Positions 46,501 through 55,928 are shown, counted from the stretch's first letter. The stretch: DNA of 64,000 nucleotides from Clostridium sp. M62/1 (GCF_020736365.1 NZ_CP085988.1:43501-107500); one strand, 5' to 3'. Program-made: numbers and translations. The notes: generated by a model from the sequence alone, not told the origin.

Positions 46501-48156
46501 ATGCCGCAGACAACAATGATTCTAAAAAATGCCCGGATCTATACCATGGACGGCCGCATCGCAGAAGCTGCAGCCATCACAGGAGACAGGATCGCAAAAG
46601 TAGGCTCCAACCAGGAAATAAAAAGCTGGGAAGGAAAGCTTACCCAGGTCATCGATCTGGGCGGGCGCACTGTCGTTCCAGGCTTCAACGACTCTCATAC
46701 TCACCTGGTGGGCTACGGCAATTCTCTGCGATATGCAAATCTGGAAAACTGCCTTTCCTGTGAAGAAATGTGCGGGCGAATCAGACATTTTATCAGAGAC
46801 AGGAAGATTCCGGAGGGAGAGTGGGTATTCGGCCGCGGCTGGAATCAGAACCTCTTTCCGGGAGGCATCTTTCCGACAAAAGAGGATCTGGACAGAGTTT
46901 CTGACAAACATCCGATTCTGATTATCCGTACCTGCGGACACGTGGGAATTGCCAATACCATGGCTTTGAGGGATGGAAATGTCACAAGGGAAACGTATCT
47001 TCCGGGAGGGCAGTTTGACAAAGGGGCGGACGGAGAACCAAACGGCGTGATCCGGGAGGCAGCTCTGGAATGGTTTAAGAAACAAAGAGACCCGGAATCG
47101 GCCAGGAGGGAATTAAAACAGGCGATTATCCGCGGCGGAGAGGAGATGCTGCGCTATGGCATAACTACCGTACATACAGAGGACACCTACGATCTGGGAT
47201 ATCCCGGCGACTTTATGGATATCTACCATGCCTATCAGGAGCTGGCCTCAGAAAAAAAGCTTCCTCTGCGCATTTATCAGAAAATCTCTCTTCCCACCGG
47301 AAAGGATATCGATGAATTTCTGAATCACTGTTCCCTCCGCACCGGAATGGGTCATGATTTTTACCGTATCGGCCCCGTGAAGCAGTGGGCAGACGGAACG
47401 ATGGGAGCCCGCACAGCCGGTATGAAGGAACCCTATTCTGACGCCCCGGGAGAAACAGGAATCTATTATTATACAGATCAGGAGCTGTATGACAATATCA
47501 GAAAAGCCCACTGCGCAGGCATGCAGGTCTGCATCCATACTATCGGCGACGGAGCCCTGGAACAGGTGTTAAATGCCTACGAGCGGGTGCTGAGGGACTT
47601 CCCCCGCAAAAACCATCGCCACCGCCTTGTTCACGGACAGGTGGGCAATCTGGAGCTTTATAAAAAAATTGCGAAGCTGGGCCTTAACATCAATATTCAG
47701 CCTGCATCCACCTCCACGGATATCCCCATTATGGAGTCCCGCCTGGGCAGCCGGGCTAAATACTGCCACGCATGGCGTACCCTGACGGATCTGGGAGTGA
47801 ACTTAAACGCCAGCTCTGATGTTCCCGTGGAAACGCCCAATGTATTCTGCGGAATTTACGCCATCGTCACGAGAAAATCTCTGGAACACCCTGAGCTGGC
47901 CCCCTGGAATCCCCATGAAAAAGTAACGGTCATGGAAGCCCTCCGGTTCTACACGATCAATAGCGCATATGCTGCCTTTGAGGAGCATATCAAAGGCTCT
48001 GTGACGGAAGGCAAGCTGGCAGATCTTGTTATTTTAGACCGCGATCCCTGCGCCGTCGATCCGGAGGAGCTTCCTGAGGTACAGGTAGATGCCACCATCC
48101 TGGGGGGAAAGATTGTATACCTCAGAAACGAGAAAACACTGCCGTCTCCAGTTTAA
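46501..48156 (+). CDS. Amidohydrolase (YtcJ-like, Amidohydro_3), copy 2
   Basis: This 551-residue paralogue of the gene at 41415-43034 keeps the metal site: Gly-Phe-Asn-Asp-Ser-His-Thr-His near residue 65, His-Thr-Ile-Gly-Asp-Gly-Ala, and Ser-Ser-Asp-Val-Pro-Val. It also keeps the Gly-Arg-Gly-Trp-Asn-Gln segment. CAGGAGG precedes the ATG. Its own sigma-54 promoter now lies on the far side of the IS4 element, so expression is probably reduced unless the IS end supplies a promoter. The two enzymes may act on related substrates or successive steps. Confidence 0.9.
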   Translation: MPQTTMILKNARIYTMDGRIAEAAAITGDRIAKVGSNQEIKSWEGKLTQVIDLGGRTVVPGFNDSHTHLVGYGNSLRYANLENCLSCEEMCGRIRHFIRDRKIPEGEWVFGRGWNQNLFPGGIFPTKEDLDRVSDKHPILIIRTCGHVGIANTMALRDGNVTRETYLPGGQFDKGADGEPNGVIREAALEWFKKQRDPESARRELKQAIIRGGEEMLRYGITTVHTEDTYDLGYPGDFMDIYHAYQELASEKKLPLRIYQKISLPTGKDIDEFLNHCSLRTGMGHDFYRIGPVKQWADGTMGARTAGMKEPYSDAPGETGIYYYTDQELYDNIRKAHCAGMQVCIHTIGDGALEQVLNAYERVLRDFPRKNHRHRLVHGQVGNLELYKKIAKLGLNINIQPASTSTDIPIMESRLGSRAKYCHAWRTLTDLGVNLNASSDVPVETPNVFCGIYAIVTRKSLEHPELAPWNPHEKVTVMEALRFYTINSAYAAFEEHIKGSVTEGKLADLVILDRDPCAVDPEELPEVQVDATILGGKIVYLRNEKTLPSPV

Positions 48157-48283
48157 GCTTCTGTGAAACAAGAAAAAGCCGCGAAGGTTAAGAACACCGC
48201 CCTTTCCCCCCGTCGCCAGAAAGCGTGAGACAGCGCGGAAATTCCTGATTCGCGCAATATGAGGCACTTCCGAAAGATGCGCA

Positions 48284-48339
48284 CGCAAATGGCCTGAAAG
48301 GTACTTTCCGTTCCTCTCAGGCCATTTGCGATGTTTTTT
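48284..48339 (+). terminator. Terminator after amidohydrolase 2
   Basis: A 14-bp stem (CGCAAATGGCCTGA with TCAGGCCATTTGCG) and a 19-base loop precede ATGTTTTTTC. The gap 48157-48442 otherwise holds no gene that I can see. Confidence 0.75.
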
Positions 48340-48442
48340 CTACCGTCTCTTTTTACTGCTTTTTTTCCTATTTCCTATTCGTTCTTTGCGCCGTCCATGC
48401 CGGGCCTTTGCATTACCGTTTCGCCTTTCCCTCACCTTTTCT

Positions 48443-51118
48443 TTAATTCAGGGAAACTCCTTTCTTCTTCTCAATCGCCCTCTCAATGGCCTTCTCAATT
48501 TCCATAATCGGTATTACCATCACAGAAATAAGAAGTGCAGCGCCGTACTCGGCCAGGGAGATATGCTCGAACTCAAACGCATCCCTCAGAGCCGGAATAT
48601 AGATTACGGCTGTGGTACAGATCAGGGAGGCGATAAACGACCAAACCAGATATTTATTCTGCCTTGGCAGTGTGAAAATAGAATGCCTTCTGGATCTCAT
48701 GTTGAAGGAGTGGAAAATCTCCACCATGGAAAGCGTTAAAAACGCCATGGTCATTCCGTCCGGCGAATCGGTGATCTCCCACACTCCAGCCTCCATATAG
48801 TGGCCGATAAAGTAGGCTGCCATGGTCAGCACTGTGATCATGATTCCCTGGAACACGATGTCAAAGCCCATGCCGTTTGCAAAAATTCCGTCCTTGGAAT
48901 CCCTCGGAGGTCTCTGCATCGTATCTTTCTCAGCTTCCTCCATTCCCAGAGAAATCGCAGGGAAGCAGTCTGTAATCAGGTTAATCCAGAGCAGGTGAAC
49001 CGGCTTTAAAATGGTAAAGCCCATAAGCGTCGCTGCGAACACGGAGATAACCTCTGCCAGGTTTGCGGAGAGCAGAAACTGGATGGCCTTCCTGATATTG
49101 TCATAGATTCTTCGGCCCTCAGCCACTGCAGAGACGATCGTGGCAAAGTTGTCATCCGTCAGGACCATATCGGCCACGTTCTTGGTAACATCCGTTCCCG
49201 TGATTCCCATGCCCACTCCAATATCGGCTGACTTGATAGACGGGGCGTCGTTGACTCCGTCGCCTGTCATGGCTGTAATCTTTCCGAGCTTCTTCCACGC
49301 CGTCACAATGCGCACTTTGTGTTCCGGCTGAACGCGGGCATATACAGAGTAATTCTGAATGGTTTTCGCAAGCTCTTCATCGGAGATAGCGTTTAATTCC
49401 GCTCCGGTGATCGCCTGCTGCCCCTCTTCCAGTATTCCAAGCTGCTTTGCAATGGCCACAGCCGTATCCTTGTGGTCGCCTGTAATCATAACCGGGCGGA
49501 TTCCAGCGCTCCTGCATTCCACAATAGCCGCCTTCACCTCCGGGCGGATCGGATCGATCATACCGGAAAGTCCCAGATAAATCAGATTATTCTCAATGGC
49601 CGCAGGGCTCGTATCCTCCGGCACGCTGTCATACTCCTTGTAGGCAGCGCAGAGCACACGCAGGGCCTGATCAGCCATTTTCTTATTCTCGGCGAGAATA
49701 TGGTTCTTTACTTCCTCTGTCATCGGGACAACAGCCCCGTTTATATATGCCCTTGAACAGAGCTTTAACACCTCGTCAGGCGCTCCCTTTGTAAACTGGA
49801 TGAAGCCTCCCTCCGGATTTCTGTGAATGGTAGACATCATCTTCCTCATGGAATCAAAGGGGGCCTCGCCCACGCGCTCATACGTTTTCTTAAGCTCTCC
49901 CTTTGGCATTCCTGCTTTCAGAGCATCATTGACAAGGGCACACTCGGTGGGTTCTCCCACCGCCTCATTCTCCTCCAGCTCCGCATCGCAGCAGAGGGCC
50001 ATTCCTTTGATCAGAAAGGTCTCATCGGCGGAGGAATGCTCCACAACCGTCATTTTGTTCTGTGTCAGCGTACCTGTCTTGTCAGAGCAGATAATCTGTG
50101 TACAGCCGAGTGTTTCCACAGCTGTCAGCTTTCTGATAATGGCATGATTCTTTGACATCTTGGTCACGCCGATGGAGAGAAGAATCGTGACAACAGCTGC
50201 CAGTCCTTCCGGGATCGCCGCAACAGCCAGTGATACGGCAACCATAAATGTGTCAATCACAAGTTCCCCGTTTACTCCGGCTCCAGCCATCATGTTCCTT
50301 GCAATGTTGACACCGAACACCAGCACACAGATTCCGATGACCATAAAGGTCAGGATTTTGGAAAGCTGGTTTAACTTAATCTGAAGCGGAGTTTCCTCCT
50401 CCTTCGCGTTTGCGATGGCATCAGCGATCTTGCCCATCTCAGTATTCATACCCGTGGCACAGACAACTGCCCTGCCGCGCCCGTAAACTACAACAGAGCC
50501 CATGTACACCATATTCTTTCTGTCGCCGAGGGGCACATCGCCGTCTCCGGAAGCCTCCACCGTGTGCTCTGTCTTCTCAACAGCCACAGACTCTCCTGTG
50601 AGAGCCGCCTCCTCCACCTTCATGGAAGCACACTCGATGATTCTGGCATCCGCAGGCACAGAGTCTCCCGCCTCCAGGATGATCACATCGCCGGGAACCA
50701 GCTCCTCCGACTTTACCGTAAGCTGGTGGCCTCCTCTGATCACCTTCGACGTGGCTGCAGCAATCTGCTGCAGCGCCTCAATGGCCGCCTCGGCCTTGGA
50801 CTCCTGATAAACACCCAGCACTGCATTGATCACCACAACAAACATGATGATAATCGTATCTGCAAATCCCTCGCCCTCTCTGACAGCGAGAATTCCTGAT
50901 ATAACCGCCGCCGCGATCAGTACAAGAATCATCGGATCCGTCAGCTCAGAGAAAAATTTGTGCAGAAGGCTCTCCTTTTTTCCCTCGGCCAGCTTGTTGG
51001 GTCCGTACTCCGACAGCCTTCCTGCCGCCTCTTCCTTCGTCAATCCATCCTCTGTCACAGAAAGTCCCTTCATGACCTCCTCGTGTGACAGAAGATATTC
51101 CTTTCTGTTTTCCTTCAT
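48443..51118 (-). CDS. P-type cation-transporting ATPase (calcium/manganese type)
   Basis: I start at the minus-strand ATG at 51118, nine bases after GAGAGGA. The 891-residue pump has the phosphorylation site Cys-Ser-Asp-Lys-Thr-Gly-Thr-Leu-Thr. The actuator loop is Leu-Thr-Gly-Glu-Ser, and the hinge is Met-Thr-Gly-Asp-Gly-Val-Asn-Asp-Ala-Pro. The M4 site reads Val-Ala-Ala-Ile-Pro-Glu-Gly-Leu, as in SERCA/PMCA-type (P-IIA/IIB) enzymes. About ten spans are present. An upstream Mn2+ riboswitch suggests that manganese export is at least one function, as for other ATPases under yybP-ykoY control. Confidence 0.92.
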   Translation of the reverse strand: MKENRKEYLLSHEEVMKGLSVTEDGLTKEEAAGRLSEYGPNKLAEGKKESLLHKFFSELTDPMILVLIAAAVISGILAVREGEGFADTIIIMFVVVINAVLGVYQESKAEAAIEALQQIAAATSKVIRGGHQLTVKSEELVPGDVIILEAGDSVPADARIIECASMKVEEAALTGESVAVEKTEHTVEASGDGDVPLGDRKNMVYMGSVVVYGRGRAVVCATGMNTEMGKIADAIANAKEEETPLQIKLNQLSKILTFMVIGICVLVFGVNIARNMMAGAGVNGELVIDTFMVAVSLAVAAIPEGLAAVVTILLSIGVTKMSKNHAIIRKLTAVETLGCTQIICSDKTGTLTQNKMTVVEHSSADETFLIKGMALCCDAELEENEAVGEPTECALVNDALKAGMPKGELKKTYERVGEAPFDSMRKMMSTIHRNPEGGFIQFTKGAPDEVLKLCSRAYINGAVVPMTEEVKNHILAENKKMADQALRVLCAAYKEYDSVPEDTSPAAIENNLIYLGLSGMIDPIRPEVKAAIVECRSAGIRPVMITGDHKDTAVAIAKQLGILEEGQQAITGAELNAISDEELAKTIQNYSVYARVQPEHKVRIVTAWKKLGKITAMTGDGVNDAPSIKSADIGVGMGITGTDVTKNVADMVLTDDNFATIVSAVAEGRRIYDNIRKAIQFLLSANLAEVISVFAATLMGFTILKPVHLLWINLITDCFPAISLGMEEAEKDTMQRPPRDSKDGIFANGMGFDIVFQGIMITVLTMAAYFIGHYMEAGVWEITDSPDGMTMAFLTLSMVEIFHSFNMRSRRHSIFTLPRQNKYLVWSFIASLICTTAVIYIPALRDAFEFEHISLAEYGAALLISVMVIPIMEIEKAIERAIEKKKGVSLN

Positions 51119-51403
51119 GTCTGTCATTCCTCTCTTTCCTGGTCCACTGCCCTTTGGCAATGGCAATTTTCCGGATGTTTCACCGCTTCCGCCTGAAAAG
51201 TCCCCGCAGATTCTGCCGGTCTTTTAAAACGGGCCGTCATGTTCTGTGCGCCTCTCTCCTTCCTTTTTTGATGCAAACCTCTCCCCAGCGTTTTCCTGAA
51301 AAGGCTCCTGCAGCTCTCATTCCCCAATGAGCGGTCTGCCTTTTTCGGCCGTCTCTGCCTGCTTTATTCCGCACTCTCTGTTATTATCTGCCTTTATTGC
51401 AAA

Positions 51404-51453
51404 TAAAAAACAAGACATTCCGCATATCCAAAATATGCTAAAAGTCTTGTTTT
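51404..51453 (-). terminator. Riboswitch-controlled terminator of the ATPase leader
   Basis: On the minus strand AAAACAAGAC pairs with GTCTTGTTTT, with an inner stem, followed by TTTTTTATTT. The left arm includes the bases AAGACTTTT that close the riboswitch P1 helix, so the two structures exclude each other. Confidence 0.82.
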
Positions 51454-51546
51454 CCTGCAGCTTGTATTGATAAACAGAAATCATGCAACCACCGGCTTTC
51501 CCGCCGGGTACTGTTGATCGCATGAAGGCAACTACTCCCTTTTAAC
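51438..51546 (-). ncRNA. yybP-ykoY (Mn2+) riboswitch
   Basis: On the minus strand the leader shows TTAAAAGGGAGTAG, a GC hairpin (CCCGGCGGGAAAGCCGG), and CAAGACTTTTAGC at the end. TAAAAG and CTTTTA form P1. The GGGAGTAG box and the final CAAGAC are hallmarks of this class, which senses Mn2+ (with Mg2+). Metal binding would stabilise P1, free the terminator's partner strand and allow transcription of the pump. Confidence 0.82.
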
Positions 51547-51578
51547 GCTGTATTGAGATTTCAATTTTTCTGTGGATT

Positions 51579-51607
51579 ATTCTATACCATAACAAGAGAG
51601 TTGTCAA
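51579..51607 (-). promoter_or_regulatory. Sigma-A promoter of the riboswitch leader
   Basis: On the minus strand TTGACA (51602-51607) and TAGAAT (51579-51584) are separated by 17 bases. Transcription would start about 25 bases before the aptamer. The region from here to the glycosyltransferase gene shows no other gene. Confidence 0.82.
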
Positions 51608-51892
51608 TATAAGTTAAAAAACATCTTTAATCTTTGCAACTTTTTCTGTATTTTTATATTTTATTCTGCTTCCGGCTTTTATTGGATGAAGGCTCAGAGC
51701 TTCTTCGCTGACAGAACAGGACATTAAAGCATTCTCCGTATGAAAATTCATCTGATGAGTACCTGGAAATTCTTTTCCCCGTCTCAAAAGACAGTGGCAT
51801 CCCTTTGATTTTTCCTGTATGATAGAAGGAAGAAACGGGCAGGACACTTTTGTTTTTTCCGTCGTCCTTCCCTTACTAAGGAGAATACGTCT

Positions 51893-53239
51893 ATGAAAAT
51901 ATTAAGCATCACCGCCCAGAAGCCCCACAGCACGGGCAGCGGTGTATATCTGACTGAGCTTGTAAACGCCTTTGACCGACTGGGCCACAGCCAGGCAGTG
52001 ATCGCCGGAATCTGTAAAGAGGACACTGTCCACTTTCCGGACAGGGTATCATTCTTCCCGGTTTATTATCAGAGCGCCTCTCTCCCCTTCCCTGTCGCCG
52101 GGATGTCTGATGAGATGCCTTATGAGAGCACCCGCTACCGGGATATGACGCCGGAGATGACCGGGCAGTTCTGCCGCTCCTTTTCCGCTTCCATAATAGA
52201 TTCTGTGAGGTCCTTCCAGCCTGATCTGATCATCTGCCATCATCTGTATCTGCTGACGGCGCTGGTGCGGGAGCTTCTGCCCTCCCAAAAAACCGCGGCC
52301 TGCAGCTCATATGCAGAGCCTGGACGGCTGTGTCAGACCTTTTCCGGAAACGCTGCCCCTGTACGGCCTTTCAGGGGAGTCATTGCCGGAATCTGCCACG
52401 GCTCTGACCTGCGCCAGATAAAGAAAAATCCGCTTCTGCGCCAAGAGATCATAGAGCAGATCAGAAACCTTGATGTCATCTTCTGTCTTCACCGGGAGCA
52501 GGGAGCGGAGATAATCCGCACCTTTTCCTGCAGTCCCCGCCTGGTAAAGGTCCTGGGAACCGGCTTCAACAGCCAGATCTTTCACAGGCTCCCCGATGTG
52601 TCCAGGGCAGCGCCTGCGGTATGCGGAGATTCTTCCCGTCCTGTGCGCCTTTTATTTGCCGGAAAGATTTCTGAAAAAAAAGGTGTGATGAGCCTTCTTC
52701 GCGCGCTCCGGCTGCTGCCTTCCTCTCTTTCTGAAAGGCTCTCCCTCACTCTGGCCGGAGGCCATGGAAACGAGGAGGAATACAAAGAAATCCTGGACCT
52801 GGCATCCCCAGAGCTTGGATGCCCCTGTCCTGTCCGGTTTGCCGGAAGGCTGTCCCAGACGGAGCTTGCGCAGCTGATGAACGGCTCCGATATTTTCGTG
52901 CTCCCCTCCTTCTACGAGGGCCTTCCTCTGGTTCTGGCGGAATCCCTTGCCTGCGGTATGAAAACGGTGTGCACTGATCTGCCCGGGATCCGGCCATGGA
53001 TGGATGAAAACCTTCCCGGACACGGGACCTCCTTTGTGGCCCCTCCGCCCATGGAGAATGAGGACGAGCCTGTAAAGGCGGCGCTTCCCGCCTTTGAATC
53101 GGCCCTGGCCAGAGCTATTGAGAAGGCTTCCGCCCTCTCCTGCCCGCCTCTGGCCGCGTCACACGAGCTTAGGGAAAGTCTCGCCCGCCTCTCCTGGGAC
53201 GGTGCAGCCGAACGGCTTCTGCAGGCTGTTCCTGTGTAA
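51893..53239 (+). CDS. Glycosyltransferase, family 4
   Basis: The 448-residue GT-B enzyme starts after AAGGAGAATACG. The N-terminal domain has Thr-Gly-Ser-Gly-Val-Tyr-Leu-Thr-Glu-Leu, the usual acceptor-side loop. The C-terminal domain has Leu-Phe-Ala-Gly-Lys-Ile-Ser-Glu-Lys-Lys-Gly and Ser-Phe-Tyr-Glu-Gly-Leu-Pro-Leu-Val-Leu-Ala-Glu, the EX7E nucleotide-sugar motif. It would transfer a sugar to a glycan, lipid or small molecule. No glycan cluster surrounds it; aroD follows 56 bases later. Confidence 0.88.
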   Translation: MKILSITAQKPHSTGSGVYLTELVNAFDRLGHSQAVIAGICKEDTVHFPDRVSFFPVYYQSASLPFPVAGMSDEMPYESTRYRDMTPEMTGQFCRSFSASIIDSVRSFQPDLIICHHLYLLTALVRELLPSQKTAACSSYAEPGRLCQTFSGNAAPVRPFRGVIAGICHGSDLRQIKKNPLLRQEIIEQIRNLDVIFCLHREQGAEIIRTFSCSPRLVKVLGTGFNSQIFHRLPDVSRAAPAVCGDSSRPVRLLFAGKISEKKGVMSLLRALRLLPSSLSERLSLTLAGGHGNEEEYKEILDLASPELGCPCPVRFAGRLSQTELAQLMNGSDIFVLPSFYEGLPLVLAESLACGMKTVCTDLPGIRPWMDENLPGHGTSFVAPPPMENEDEPVKAALPAFESALARAIEKASALSCPPLAASHELRESLARLSWDGAAERLLQAVPV

Positions 53240-53295
53240 ACAGATGGGAAGGAAGACATATAAAACTCTGTATAAATGAAAGAAGGATCGAATAT

Positions 53296-54072
53296 ATGAA
53301 ACCATTGAAAATAAAAAATCTGATTCTTGGAGAGGGGATCCCAAAAATCTGTGTCCCTATTGTCGGGACAAGCCCGGAGGAAATTGAAGCCGCAGCCCTG
53401 GCACTTTCTGACGTCCCCGCAGATGTGGTGGAGTGGAGGGCAGACTGGCTGAAGGGTATTCTGGACTCTGAAGGTAAACCGGATATTAAAAAAGCCGCAG
53501 AGATTCTCAGAAATCTCCGCAGCATCCTGGGTGAGACCGTCCTTCTTTTCACCTTCCGCACCTTTCCAGAAGGAGGCAATCTCTCCATCAGTCCTGACGC
53601 CTACGAGGCGCTGAACCTGGCCGTTGCGGCCTCAGGGCTTGCTGATCTCATCGATGTGGAGCTGTTCACCGGACACGGCATGGCAGAGGCCCTTGTAAAA
53701 AAAATCCAGGGTCACGGCATAAAAACCATTGTGTCCAGCCACGATTTTGAGAAAACGCCGGATCTGGATACCCTGGTAAGCCGACTGGGAAGGATGCGTG
53801 AGATCGGCGCAGATATTGTCAAAATCGCCGTCATGCCCCAGAGCAGGGCCGATGTCCTCACCCTCCTTGCAGCTACTGAGCAGTTTTCCCGGACTTCTGA
53901 CTGCCCTGCTGTCACCATGTCCATGGGAAGTCTGGGTGCTGTCAGCCGGATTTGCGGAGAGACCTTCGGCTCTGCCCTTACCTTCGGCTCTGCCGGAGTG
54001 GCCTCTGCGCCGGGGCAGCTGGAGGTCAGTGAACTGCACCGGTGTCTTTTACTTCTGCACAAAAACGCCTGA
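53296..54072 (+). CDS. aroD: Type I 3-dehydroquinate dehydratase
   Basis: The 258-residue enzyme converts 3-dehydroquinate to 3-dehydroshikimate through a Schiff base. Glu-Trp-Arg-Ala-Asp near residue 47, the general base in Ser-Ser-His-Asp-Phe and the Schiff-base lysine in Ile-Val-Lys-Ile-Ala-Val are all present. The final Gly-Ser-Ala...Ala-Pro-Gly-Gln-Leu matches the family. No other shikimate pathway genes are nearby. The convergent neighbour operon may link it to catabolic use of quinate-like compounds. The stop codon lies in the loop of a long hairpin. Confidence 0.93.
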   Translation: MKPLKIKNLILGEGIPKICVPIVGTSPEEIEAAALALSDVPADVVEWRADWLKGILDSEGKPDIKKAAEILRNLRSILGETVLLFTFRTFPEGGNLSISPDAYEALNLAVAASGLADLIDVELFTGHGMAEALVKKIQGHGIKTIVSSHDFEKTPDLDTLVSRLGRMREIGADIVKIAVMPQSRADVLTLLAATEQFSRTSDCPAVTMSMGSLGAVSRICGETFGSALTFGSAGVASAPGQLEVSELHRCLLLLHKNA

Positions 54073-54089
54073 GCGTTTTTGTGCAGAAG
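54052..54089. terminator. 17-bp stem hairpin overlapping the aroD stop codon
   Basis: CTTCTGCACAAAAACGC pairs perfectly with GCGTTTTTGTGCAGAAG; the 4-base loop CTGA holds most of the TGA stop. The five T are inside the stem rather than after it, so it may act as a transcription stop or as an RNA 3' end stabiliser. Confidence 0.75.
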
Positions 54090-54125
54090 GCCGAAACGGC
54101 CGCCTTTTACAGAGGAAAGCCTCCA

Positions 54126-54920
54126 TCAGTAAGCTCTGGTCATGCCTCCGTCTAACAGAATTGTCTGTCCGGAAATATAGCTGTTGGCCTCAGAGCAGAG
54201 GAACGCAGCCAGCCGTCCATACTCATCTGTATTTCCGTAGCGTCCCAGCGGGAAGGCTTTCAGATCATGTTTCTCATATTCTTCCACTGTAATTCCAGCC
54301 TTCTCTGCCCGCATGGCATTCAGACTGGCAATGCGGGCCGTTCCAATACGGCCAGGCCCAATCACATTGATCAGAATCTGATCCCTTCCCAGCTCAGAGG
54401 CAAGAGTCTTGCTCATCCCCACTACTCCCATCCGCATGGTATTGGACAGGATCAGGTTGTCGAGACAGTCTTTCACAGAGGAAGAGGTGGAATTCACGAT
54501 CCGTCCTCCTCCCAGACGGCGCATGGACGGCAGGCAGGCGCGAATCGTGCGCACATAGGACAGAAGGCAGAGCTGAAATGCCCCTTCCCAGTCCTCGTCC
54601 TTAAAGGAATCAAATGGCCCCGGCTTGGGTCCAGGGCACATATTAACCAGCGCCCAGATATCTCCCAGCGTTTCCACGGTGTGATCCACCAGCTTCTGAA
54701 TGTCCTCTGCAGAATTCACATCGCAGAGAAACGCCTCCGGACGGTTTCCTGTTTCCCTCTCAATCTCATCCTGAGCGGCAGACAGCTGATCCTGAAACGC
54801 CTCTGAGGTGCTGATCATGACCTTCGCTCCCTCTCTGGCCATTTCCATGGCAATTCCCTTTCCCAGCCCTGCGGCGGAAGCCATACATAAAACTACCTTA
54901 TTCTTTAATCCCATATCCAT
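54126..54920 (-). CDS. SDR-family protein lacking the usual catalytic Tyr and Lys
   Basis: The 264-residue Rossmann-fold protein has a cofactor motif at Ala-Ser-Ala-Ala-Gly-Leu-Gly-Lys-Gly-Ile and Asn-Ser-Thr-Ser-Ser-Ser at the catalytic Ser. Where Tyr-x3-Lys is expected it reads Leu-Ser-Asn-Thr-Met-Arg-Met-Gly-Val-Val-Gly, so both Tyr and Lys appear to be replaced. The end Ser-Gly-Gln-Thr-Ile-Leu-Leu-Asp-Gly-Gly is normal. It resembles the beta-ketoacyl-reductase-like SDR subgroup with a changed active site. It follows the FAH-family gene in one operon. Confidence 0.8.
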   Translation of the reverse strand: MDMGLKNKVVLCMASAAGLGKGIAMEMAREGAKVMISTSEAFQDQLSAAQDEIERETGNRPEAFLCDVNSAEDIQKLVDHTVETLGDIWALVNMCPGPKPGPFDSFKDEDWEGAFQLCLLSYVRTIRACLPSMRRLGGGRIVNSTSSSVKDCLDNLILSNTMRMGVVGMSKTLASELGRDQILINVIGPGRIGTARIASLNAMRAEKAGITVEEYEKHDLKAFPLGRYGNTDEYGRLAAFLCSEANSYISGQTILLDGGMTRAY

Positions 54921-55001
54921 TTTTCAATCCTCCTGTTCTGAAACTATTTTTCTTACCAGAATCATCTTTCTGTTCTGCTCTTCTTTCCTCGCTCTGTGAT
55001 T

Positions 55002-55928
55002 TTACCGCTTCTCCGGATGCAGCTTTAAATCCACCACAGGATTTACAAGTGGTTTCATTTCAAAGCCGTCTGGTCCGAAAATCCGGCATTCTGCCGTGTC
55101 ACCATCCTGAATCTGGAAGGCCCTCGGCGTTCCTGTGGAAAGCACGTCGCCGGCAAGCCATCCCTGAATGCTGCTGTGCAGGGAAACAAGGCGGGCCGGT
55201 CGGTGAGTCATATTGCTGACCGTATTTTTTGCATACAGTTCTCCGTTGTGAACACTCTGAACCTCCAGCTTCAGAACATCAGGCACCTCATCCGGGGTAA
55301 CCAGCTCAGGCCCGAAGGAGAAAAAGGTCGGAAAATTTTTAACAATCGTAAGATAGCGCGGGTTTCCCTGCACATAGTCATTTCCCTTGAGGATCGACTC
55401 CTCGGTCATGTCGAGAACAGTTGTGTATCCCACAATCGCCTGCTCCCAGTTCTCCTCTGCCACATCGCGGCAGTCCCATCCCATTATAATGCCGAGCTCG
55501 GCCTCCGCCGTGGTTTTCTGCGCCTCCCTGAGGGCCGGAAGCTTTATCTCATCTCCCGGCCCAATCAGCGTGTCAGCCTGCTTAAAGAAGCTGCCCGGAA
55601 ATCCCGTGGGTGCCGCTGAGCCGATATCCCCTGCATGCTCCGTATAATTGAGCCCGATTCCAAAGATTCTTCTCGGATTGCGGTAAAGAGGTGCATAAAC
55701 TGCCTTCTCTTTTGGAATCATCCCCCGCATCTTTTCGAGCTCCTCTTTTCCTCCCTCATTATACCAGGCAGTCATGCCGGGAATCTGGCCCGCACAGATC
55801 AGCTCATACATCTCTTCCTTCCAGGCAGTCCCTTTCGCTGCATTTACTGCAGAGATCGGGACAATTCCTTCTGCTGTAACAATACCTGCTTTTTCTCCTC
55901 CATTTATTTTAACTGTAGCAAGACGCAT
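55002..55928 (-). CDS. Fumarylacetoacetate hydrolase family protein
   Basis: The 308-residue protein has Gly-Ile-Gly-Leu-Asn-Tyr-Thr-Glu-His near residue 90. The metal ligands lie in Ala-Glu-Ala-Glu-Leu-Gly-Ile-Ile-Met-Gly, with a later Asp in Gly-Tyr-Thr-Thr-Val-Leu-Asp-Met-Thr. The C-terminus has Gly-Asp-Val-Leu-Ser-Thr-Gly-Thr-Pro. The superfamily hydrolyses or decarboxylates beta-keto acids and acylpyruvates. In this operon it would act on a keto acid produced by the aminotransferase upstream. AAAGGAGG precedes the ATG. Confidence 0.9.
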   Translation of the reverse strand: MRLATVKINGGEKAGIVTAEGIVPISAVNAAKGTAWKEEMYELICAGQIPGMTAWYNEGGKEELEKMRGMIPKEKAVYAPLYRNPRRIFGIGLNYTEHAGDIGSAAPTGFPGSFFKQADTLIGPGDEIKLPALREAQKTTAEAELGIIMGWDCRDVAEENWEQAIVGYTTVLDMTEESILKGNDYVQGNPRYLTIVKNFPTFFSFGPELVTPDEVPDVLKLEVQSVHNGELYAKNTVSNMTHRPARLVSLHSSIQGWLAGDVLSTGTPRAFQIQDGDTAECRIFGPDGFEMKPLVNPVVDLKLHPEKR

